Shown here piece after piece: positions 7,139 through 15,518 of a stretch of 20,409 bases of DNA (its first letter is position 1; every line of letters starts with the position of its first letter). The stretch spans positions 1-20,409 of the forward strand of contig DASZWY010000098.1 of the NCBI GenBank assembly GCA_035546135.1, written 5' to 3'. Source of the DNA: JABDGR01 sp035546135 (GTDB lineage: Bacteria > Verrucomicrobiota > Verrucomicrobiia > Opitutales > JABDGR01). The position numbers and the translations under genes were made by a program. The notes under the pieces are model-generated. The model had not been told where the DNA came from, searched no databases, and saw nothing but the letters and a program-made list of their open reading frames with translations.

Positions 7139-7504
7139 ATGAAATCCTCCTGTGAATCCGACTCCTGCTGTTCCTCCTCCGCCGATTGCGGCGATTCGTG
7201 CGCTGACTCCTGCCATGGTCCGGGCCAGTGCGGGGGCGAAGCCGGCTGCGATTGCCCCGTCGAGGGCATGACCCGCATGTGGACCGGCTCCTTCGGCGCG
7301 GCCATGAAGCAGGCCCAGACCGAAATCCTGAAGGCCAAAATCCTCAAGGCGTGGGGCCCCATGATGGAACAGGCGGCCGACAACCTCCTCGAGACCATGG
7401 GCTCCGTCTGGGCGGCCAAGATCGCCGAAGTCAAGGTGGCCGAGGCCAAGCAGACGTTCCAGCAGCGCCTGCGCGACCTGATGTTCCAGGAAAAGAAGAA
7501 ATAG
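7139..7504 (+). CDS. Small Cys-rich protein with helical C-terminus, unknown function
   Basis: I do not recognise this 121-residue protein. The first 39 residues hold nine cysteines (5, 10, 11, 17, 21, 25, 31, 37, 39) and one His (26), with many Ser, Asp and Gly, a composition that could bind metal or scavenge thiol-reactive compounds. Residues about 42-121 lack Cys and look like two or three amphipathic helices (AAMKQAQTEILKAKILKAWG, then an Ala/Lys/Glu-rich helix ending in KKK). There is no signal peptide or membrane segment, so it is probably cytoplasmic. It lies behind a strong palindrome and downstream of a TetR-family regulator and an alkylguanine transferase. That context suggests an inducible role against electrophiles, metals or oxidants, as inference only. 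It could also be a regulator or an assembly protein. The ATG lacks a Shine-Dalgarno. Confidence 0.75.
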   Translation: MKSSCESDSCCSSSADCGDSCADSCHGPGQCGGEAGCDCPVEGMTRMWTGSFGAAMKQAQTEILKAKILKAWGPMMEQAADNLLETMGSVWAAKIAEVKVAEAKQTFQQRLRDLMFQEKKK

Positions 7505-7519
7505 CGGCAGTTGCGCCGA

Positions 7520-7580
7520 CTGGGTGGCTTCGGGCGGTGCCACGGCTTCACGCCATGGGCGCGGCGCCGGGGCCGCCCAG
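7520..7580. terminator. Possible bidirectional stem between convergent genes
   Basis: CTGGGTGGC (7520-7528) and GCCGCCCAG (7572-7580) can pair with one G-U wobble across a 43-base, GC-rich loop that itself contains short inverted repeats. It fills most of the 94-base gap between the Cys-rich gene and the response regulator. No T-run is present, so this is tentative. Confidence 0.25.
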
Positions 7581-7598
7581 CCGGTTCCTTCAGGCGGA

Positions 7599-8360
7599 TT
7601 ATTTCCTTGTCGCCACGCAGTCCTCGATTTCCTTCAACAGCGCCCGCGAATCAATTGGTCGGAACAGATACCGCGCCGCGCCCATCGCCAGCCCCTGCTT
7701 GCGCGAGTCCTCGTCGCAATAAGTCGAGGTAATGAGGATGACGGGAATGTGCTGCAGGCGCGCGTCGGTTTTCACCGCCTCACAAAGATGGTAGCCGTCG
7801 CCCTCGTGCATCTGCACGTCGGAAATAATCAAGTCGGGCAGCAACTGGCGCGCCTGGGCCATCGCATCCGTCATCCCGCTGGTCGAGACGACTTCGTAGC
7901 CGAACGGCTCGAGCAGATTGTGCAGCAGCTTGTTGTTCGCGCTCAAGTCGTCCACCGTGAGAATCAGCCCCCTGTGGGGCGGTTTCATCGTCCCGCCGCC
8001 CGTCAGCGCCTCGATCTGCTTGATGAACGACTTGGGGTCAATCGGCTTGCTGATATAACTGTCAAACCCCGCCGCCAGCCCCTTCTCCCGGTCGCCAATC
8101 ATCGCCAGCGCCGACACCGCCACGATGGGAATTTTCCGCAATTCCGCATCGGCCTTCACCCGTTGCGCGACCTCGTAGCCATTCAGCCCCGGCATGTGCA
8201 CGTCGCACAGCACCAGGTCCGGCCGCTCGCGCGAAATGGCCGCGAGTCCCTCCTCGCCGTCCCTCGCCGTCAACGTCATGTAGCCGTATTCCTGCAGCAG
8301 ATAAACCATGAGCTGCAAATTCGTCTCGTTGTCTTCGATGATCAGGATGCGGCGGCTCAT
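7599..8360 (-). CDS. Response regulator with two tandem receiver domains and no output domain
   Basis: A 253-residue protein made of two CheY-like receiver domains. The first (about 4-120) has the full set: acidic pair Glu9/Asp10, phospho-acceptor Asp53 in LVLCDVHMPG, Ser83 and Lys105 in SKPID. The second (about 130-248) has Asp137/Asp138, Asp181 in LIISDVQMHEG and a Thr/Ser at about 211-212, but Arg234 (FRPID) replaces the conserved Lys, so its phosphorylation switch may be altered. There is no DNA-binding or enzymatic output, so it probably passes the signal on by phosphotransfer or protein contact. It starts 21 bases after the stop of the ethylene-receptor-like kinase and is almost certainly its partner, in one operon. 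Confidence 0.92.
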   Translation of the reverse strand: MSRRILIIEDNETNLQLMVYLLQEYGYMTLTARDGEEGLAAISRERPDLVLCDVHMPGLNGYEVAQRVKADAELRKIPIVAVSALAMIGDREKGLAAGFDSYISKPIDPKSFIKQIEALTGGGTMKPPHRGLILTVDDLSANNKLLHNLLEPFGYEVVSTSGMTDAMAQARQLLPDLIISDVQMHEGDGYHLCEAVKTDARLQHIPVILITSTYCDEDSRKQGLAMGAARYLFRPIDSRALLKEIEDCVATRK

Positions 8361-8381
8361 GGCGGGTCGGGGGCAAATGGT

Positions 8382-9563
<1,182 letters not shown>

Positions 9564-9612
9564 AACGCGCGCGGGTTGGATGTTTTGGCGTGCCGGCCAT
9601 CCGCTCCGGCCC

Positions 9613-9644
9613 GCCCTGAGCGCAAACCGTCCTATTCTCAGGGC
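9613..9644. promoter_or_regulatory. Inverted repeat upstream of the ethylene-receptor-like kinase
   Basis: GCCCTGAG (9613-9620) and CTCAGGGC (9637-9644) are perfect 8-bp arms with a 16-base spacer, 50 bases before the kinase ATG. It could be a leader hairpin or a wide operator. No clear -35/-10 pair is visible nearby. Confidence 0.35.
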
Positions 9645-9723
9645 CGTTGCTAACGACCGCAAGCCCGAAGCGGCCCGTGGCGCCAAGGCAAAATCCTTGC
9701 TCGGGCTGTGTCGCCGCCGCTCC

Positions 9724-9740
9724 TGTTCCATTATGGAACA
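9724..9740. promoter_or_regulatory. 17-bp palindrome TGTTCCA-N3-TGGAACA (copy 2)
   Basis: Same 7-bp arms as at 2370-2386, centre TTA. It lies 30 bases after the stop of the small PEP-CTERM gene and about 160 bases upstream of the kinase start. It contains the upstream ATG of the long kinase frame, which argues that this ATG is not a real start. Confidence 0.5.
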
Positions 9741-9770
9741 TCCTCCTCGGGCGCACGCGCCTTCGGCGAT

Positions 9771-10487
9771 TTAATGCCCCCTCGGGGCCGGCATTTTCCG
9801 CCGCCGCCGCATCGCCCCCGCGCCCAGCGCCAGCAAGCCTCCGCCGAGCGCGAAATCCGCCGGCTCCGGTATCGCCGCTGGCGTGAAGGTGAAATTGGAA
9901 ACCGTCACCGTTGCGGTGCCGGTCGTCGGGGTTATGGTCACGCCCGCGCCACCGCCCCCTATGGGTGGCCCGCCAATGCCGCCAATCCCGCCAATGCCAC
10001 CCGCGCCTCCGGTCATCATATCCTGCCCGCCGACCGCATAGGCGGTGAAGAAGATCGTGTCCCCCGCCAGGACATTCCAGGTGACGGTGTTTGAACTGCT
10101 CGAAACCAGCGTGTTGCTGTTGAGATTTTGGCCGTAAGTGAACTGCGCAATGCTTGGTGGCGTGCTGCCGGAGATGAAGGCGGAGAAATTGTAATTAAAC
10201 GAGATCGTCCCCGCCTGTGGCACGCTCGCCAGGGTCAGCGACGCGTTAAGCCCGAGGCCTGTCCCCGCTGCGCTCGACGACAGAACAAAGGAGCTCGGCG
10301 CGCTCGTGGTATCGATGTAACCATTGCCGGTGCCGACGAGGGTAAAGCTCCACAACCCCAGGGTATTGGCGGTGGTGACGTTTTGGGCTGTCGGTGGCGT
10401 CAACGAGTAATTCCCGGTAAACTGCGCCTGCGCCAGTGGCGCTAGCGCGCACCCCAACCCGAGCAAGGCAAGGACACGATTTCGCAT
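9771..10487 (-). CDS. Small glycine-rich PEP-CTERM exported protein
   Basis: A 238-residue protein with a clear Sec signal peptide (MRNRVLALLGLGCALAPLAQA, cleavage near residue 21-22) and a classical PEP-CTERM end: IPEPADF (PEP at 207-209), a Gly/Leu/Ala hydrophobic segment and MRRRRK. The mature part is Ser/Thr/Asn/Gly-rich and beta-prone, as in extracellular matrix-like proteins. Residues 160-182 form a glycine run with the unit GGI repeated (GGIGGIGGIGG), flanked by PP and GGGG. No catalytic motif is visible. It is expected to be processed by an exosortase-type system encoded elsewhere. The two-component genes follow after a 207-base gap on the same strand, so cotranscription is possible but uncertain. 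Start supported by the signal peptide; no Shine-Dalgarno. Confidence 0.85.
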   Translation of the reverse strand: MRNRVLALLGLGCALAPLAQAQFTGNYSLTPPTAQNVTTANTLGLWSFTLVGTGNGYIDTTSAPSSFVLSSSAAGTGLGLNASLTLASVPQAGTISFNYNFSAFISGSTPPSIAQFTYGQNLNSNTLVSSSSNTVTWNVLAGDTIFFTAYAVGGQDMMTGGAGGIGGIGGIGGPPIGGGGAGVTITPTTGTATVTVSNFTFTPAAIPEPADFALGGGLLALGAGAMRRRRKMPAPRGH

Positions 10488-10672
10488 ATTGGGAAGCGGA
10501 ATATGCAGTTTTCATGCCCTGAGGCAATCACCTCAGAGGAATTCACCCTATTATTAGCTGCCCTTATGCAACTTGGCCTACCAGCCATAGATAGGGGGGC
10601 GCGTCTTCGACCTGCCAAGCCAGCCTGGAAATCTCGAATGGCTAGGTTGCCTCGGAAATTCAGTCCAACCCT

Positions 10673-10722
10673 GGAGGGACGACCTCCGTGCCGTCCCATC
10701 CGCCCTGAACTTGCAGAAGGGC
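10673..10722 (-). terminator. Hairpins after thiC, one REP-like
   Basis: Just downstream of thiC on the minus strand are two stem-loops: GCCCT/AGGGC (10702-10706 with 10718-10722) and GGGACG/CGTCCC (10676-10681 with 10692-10697). The second can refold as GGAGG/CCTCC (10673-10677 with 10683-10687). Its pattern of GGGACGACCTCCG with CCGTCCC resembles dispersed intergenic repeats. It may end the thiC transcript. The rest of the 242-base gap up to 10487 shows nothing I can name beyond a 6-bp inverted repeat at 10519-10536. Confidence 0.4.
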
Positions 10723-10729
10723 TACTGCT

Positions 10730-12742
<2,013 letters not shown>

Positions 12743-12775
12743 AAAAAGAGGCGGGTTTTTGCCGCAGCCTGCCTC
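12743..12775 (-). terminator. Expression-platform terminator of the TPP riboswitch
   Basis: On the minus strand GAGGC (12775-12771) pairs with GCCTC (12752-12748), extended by GG/CC past one bulged base, and is followed at once by five T (12747-12743) that touch the ATG at 12742. This is an intrinsic-terminator layout, so TPP binding would be expected to stop transcription at the start of thiC. The same hairpin could also block initiation. Confidence 0.6.
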
Positions 12776-12831
12776 GCCCTTGGGAACCCCGCCACCGCCG
12801 CGCTCAAAATGACCAATGCGCCCGGCGATCT

Positions 12832-12926
12832 CGTATTCCCTCCGGCGGTGCGAACCGCGTCAGGTTCAAAGGGTTTGACGGCGGCGGCCATCCTCTCAGC
12901 CCGCGAAACCCCGGGCTCCCCCAACT
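12832..12926 (-). ncRNA. TPP riboswitch (THI element) upstream of thiC
   Basis: On the minus strand the conserved core is present in order: GGGGAGCCC, a GC hairpin, GGGCTGAGAGGA (CTGAGA at 12899-12894), then CCCTTTGAACCTGA (about 12874-12861), and GGTTCGCACC with a closing GGAGGGAATACGA. These are the pyrimidine- and pyrophosphate-sensing halves of the thi-box. It binds thiamine pyrophosphate and lowers expression of the gene below it, thiC, which starts 90 bases downstream. Confidence 0.95.
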
Positions 12927-12940
12927 TGGTGTGTGCCCCC

Positions 12941-12968
12941 AATCTACGCCGCCCTGTCCAAAGCGCAA
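12941..12968 (-). promoter_or_regulatory. Possible thiC promoter
   Basis: On the minus strand TTGCGC (12968-12963) and TAGATT (12946-12941) are 16 bases apart and would start RNA near 12934, just before the riboswitch. The -10 hexamer is the same as that proposed at 2212-2217. Confidence 0.45.
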
Positions 12969-13020
12969 ATGAAATGTTGGTTGTAGGAGAGGTCGATCCC
13001 GCTGGCGCGTTTTTTTTGGG

Positions 13021-13048
13021 GTAGGGCTCGACGTCCCCGGCGGGCCTA
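13021..13048 (-). repeat. Dispersed GC-rich intergenic repeat, copy 1 (inverted)
   Basis: A 28-base unit starting GTAGGG and ending GGGCCTA. Its reverse complement matches the unit at 18287-18314 at 24 of 28 positions by hand alignment. It lies between the thiC promoter and the end of the helicase gene, next to a T8 run (13010-13017). The rest of 13049-13109 holds only a small GTGCC/GGCAC hairpin (13061-13080). Confidence 0.6.
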
Positions 13049-13109
13049 GTGAACTATATTGTGCCTACGCGTTTTGGCACGAATTGTTCTTTGGTTTTGC
13101 CTCGCTCGC

Positions 13110-13140
13110 TAGGCCGGCCCAGAGGTCCGGCCCTGCCTAC
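13110..13140 (+). repeat. Dispersed GC-rich intergenic repeat, copy 2
   Basis: A unit starting TAGGCCGGCC and ending GTCCGGCCCTGCCTAC, with the same ends as the copy at 18287-18314 but a slightly different centre. GGCCGG/CCGGCC can form the stem. It lies 22 bases past the stop codon of the helicase gene and may serve as its terminator. Confidence 0.6.
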
Positions 13141-13162
13141 CAGCAAATGGTATTCGCAAATC

Positions 13163-15388
13163 TCACTCCTTCAGCTTCCGCTCCAAGTCCGTCCGCCGCT
13201 GCGTGGCCTCGGCGCGGCGCACGGCGAGGGTGTAGGCCTCGGGGTCGCCGACGAGGAAGACCTTTTTTCGTCCGCGGGTCAGCGCCGTGTAGAGCAGGTT
13301 GCGCTGCAGCATGATATAGTGCTGCTTGAGCAGCGGGATGACGACCACCGGAAATTCACTGCCTTGCGACTTGTGGATGCTGATGGTGTAGGCAATCGCG
13401 AGGTCGCCCAGCGCGGCGCGGTCGAAGTCGATGGTCTCGCCGTCGAAGTTCGCTGCGAGGGTGCCGCCATGCGGATTCACCGTCGTCACCCGCCCGAGGT
13501 CGCCGTTGAACAGGCCGAGGTCGTAATTGTTGCGCAGTTGGATGACCTTGTCGCCAATCTGGAAACGCGCCCCGCCCAGCGGCACGCCGCGCGCATGCGG
13601 GTTCAATGCCGCCTGCAGCGCGTGGTTCAGGTTCGAAATGCCGCCCACGCCCTTGTGCATCGGCGCAAGCACCTGCACGTCCATCACCGGGTCGAGGTCA
13701 TACCACTTCGGCAAAAAATCGCGGCACAGGCGCGCCACCGCTTCGACGCACTTTTCCGGGTCCGGCGCGCGGAGGAAATGCACGTCCTCCGCCGGGTTCA
13801 GGCGCGCCAGGTCGGCCACCGGCGGCGGCGGCGTGGCGTTGCCGTGCAGAATGCCGTGCGCGGTGGTGACGATGCCGCTGCGCTCGCCCTGGCGGAAAAT
13901 TTTCTCGAGCTTCGTCACCGCCACCCGGCCGCTGGCAATCAAGTCCTTCAGCACATGCCCCGCGCCGACCGAGGGCAACTGGTCCGCGTCGCCGACGAGC
14001 AGCACATGCGCCTTCGGCGGCACCGCGCGCAGCAGCGCCGCCGCCAGCCGCGCGTCGAGCATTGAGGATTCATCCACCACCAGGAAATCGCATTCGAGCG
14101 GATTGCCGGCATTGGCGGTGAAGCCGCCGCCCGTGGCGTCGAATTTCAGCAGCCGGTGAATCGTGCTCGCATGGGCCCGCGCTGCCTCCCCGAGACGTTG
14201 CGCCGCCCGGCCCGTCGGCGCCGCGAGGAGAAGCCGCGCCTTTTTCGCCCGCAGGATGTCCGCCAGCGCCCGCAGGATCGTTGTCTTGCCCGTGCCGGGG
14301 CCGCCGGTGAGCACGGAAAATTTTGCCTTCAGCGCCGAGACCAGCCCCGCCGACTGTTCCGGCGCAAAGGCGAAGCCCGCGCGATCCTGCGCCCACGCCA
14401 CGGCCTTCTCGACGGCAATGGGCGGTAGCGCCGACTTCGCCTCGCTCAGCCGGTGCACGCTCTCGGCAATCGCCCGCTCGGCCTTTTCATAAACCGGCAG
14501 TTGCAACAGACCCTGCGGCAATTTCACCATCGCGCCATTGGCGGTCAACTCGGTCACGCGGGCCGGCAGCAGGTTGGGCGAGACCTCAAGCATCTCCGCC
14601 GCGCGCTCGACGAGTTCCTCGACCGGCCAGCAGGTGTGGCCGTCCTCGGCGCATTCCTCGAGTGCGAAGAGCAGCCCGGCGTCGAGCCGCGCGGGGCTGT
14701 CGTTGCCCAGGCCGAGGTTGCGCGCGATTTTGTCCGCGGTCAGAAAGCCGATGCCCTGCACCTCGCGCGCCACGCGGTACGGGTCCTTTTGCAGCAGCGC
14801 CTTCGCGTTTGCGCCGTATTGCCGCACCAGCTTCACGCACAGCGACGTCGTCACGCCGTAGGTTTGCAGGAACATCATCACGTCGCGCTCGGCCTGCTGC
14901 GCGTCCCACGCCGCCTTGATGGACTTCACGCGCGTGCGCCCGATGCCCGGCACCTCGCGCAGCCGCCCCGATTGCTCAGAGATGACGCGCAGCGTGTCCG
15001 CGCCGAATTTTGCCACGATGCGCTCCGCGTAAACTTCGCCAATGCCCTCGACCAGCCCGCTCGCCAGGTATTTGCGGATGCCATGCACCGTGGAGGGCAG
15101 GGTGGACTTGAACGCCTTCACCTTGAACTGGCTGCCATAGGTCGCGTGCTGCATCCACTCGCCGGTCACCATCAGCGTCTCCCCGCACTGCACCCCCGGC
15201 AGCTCGCCCGTGATGGTGATGGGCGCGGAGCGCGAGCCGGTCTGCAATTCCGCCACGCAGTAGCCGTTCTCCTCGTTGAGGAAGATAAATTTCTCGAGCA
15301 CGCCGTTGAGCGTCTCGGTCACGCCCGGCGCGCGCGCCGGCGCGGCGGCGGGGGCACCCGGCGGCGCTTTGCGAAAAAGTTCGGGCAT
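13163..15388 (-). CDS. recD2: RecD2-type ATP-dependent 5'-3' DNA helicase
   Basis: A 741-residue SF1B helicase of the RecD2 (RecD-like) type, which works without RecBC in DNA repair and replication-fork maintenance. It has an N-terminal OB-like domain (about 27-95), helix-hairpin-helix segments (VEGIGEVYAERI 113-124, VPGIGRTRVKSI 146-157), and the motor core: Walker A GGPGTGKTT (362-370), APTGRAA (390-396), VVDESSML (437-444), GDADQLPSVGAG (466-477), and motif VI YTALTRGRKKV (700-710) after the segment AIAYTISIHKSQGSEF. The long N-terminal extension separates RecD2 from RecBCD-type RecD. Residues 8-20 are Pro/Ala-rich linker. It is divergent from the secreted DUF5695 gene (130-base gap) and probably monocistronic. 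No Shine-Dalgarno. Confidence 0.93.
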   Translation of the reverse strand: MPELFRKAPPGAPAAAPARAPGVTETLNGVLEKFIFLNEENGYCVAELQTGSRSAPITITGELPGVQCGETLMVTGEWMQHATYGSQFKVKAFKSTLPSTVHGIRKYLASGLVEGIGEVYAERIVAKFGADTLRVISEQSGRLREVPGIGRTRVKSIKAAWDAQQAERDVMMFLQTYGVTTSLCVKLVRQYGANAKALLQKDPYRVAREVQGIGFLTADKIARNLGLGNDSPARLDAGLLFALEECAEDGHTCWPVEELVERAAEMLEVSPNLLPARVTELTANGAMVKLPQGLLQLPVYEKAERAIAESVHRLSEAKSALPPIAVEKAVAWAQDRAGFAFAPEQSAGLVSALKAKFSVLTGGPGTGKTTILRALADILRAKKARLLLAAPTGRAAQRLGEAARAHASTIHRLLKFDATGGGFTANAGNPLECDFLVVDESSMLDARLAAALLRAVPPKAHVLLVGDADQLPSVGAGHVLKDLIASGRVAVTKLEKIFRQGERSGIVTTAHGILHGNATPPPPVADLARLNPAEDVHFLRAPDPEKCVEAVARLCRDFLPKWYDLDPVMDVQVLAPMHKGVGGISNLNHALQAALNPHARGVPLGGARFQIGDKVIQLRNNYDLGLFNGDLGRVTTVNPHGGTLAANFDGETIDFDRAALGDLAIAYTISIHKSQGSEFPVVVIPLLKQHYIMLQRNLLYTALTRGRKKVFLVGDPEAYTLAVRRAEATQRRTDLERKLKE

Positions 15389-15518
15389 GATCTTTAATCG
15401 GCCACCCTAGCGCGATTGCGCGGCGCTGGCAGCGAAAAAATGAACATTGCCCGTTTCCTTGAAACGCGCTTAGTAGAAATTGCTTTTCGCGCACCCCGGC
15501 CCGAAACGCGACTACCCC

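Noticed and set aside
9564..9731. N-terminal extension of the histidine kinase from the ATG at 9731
   Set aside because: The 56 extra residues are Arg-rich with no similarity to the family, the ATG lies inside a palindrome, and the conserved domain starts after the ATG at 9563.
9941..10010. CRISPR-like array suggested by repeated short units
   Set aside because: The repeat is a 9-base in-frame Gly/Ile codon repeat within a secreted protein; there are no spacers.
13004..13020. Intrinsic terminator at the T8 run 13010-13017
   Set aside because: No stable stem precedes it and no plus-strand gene ends there.
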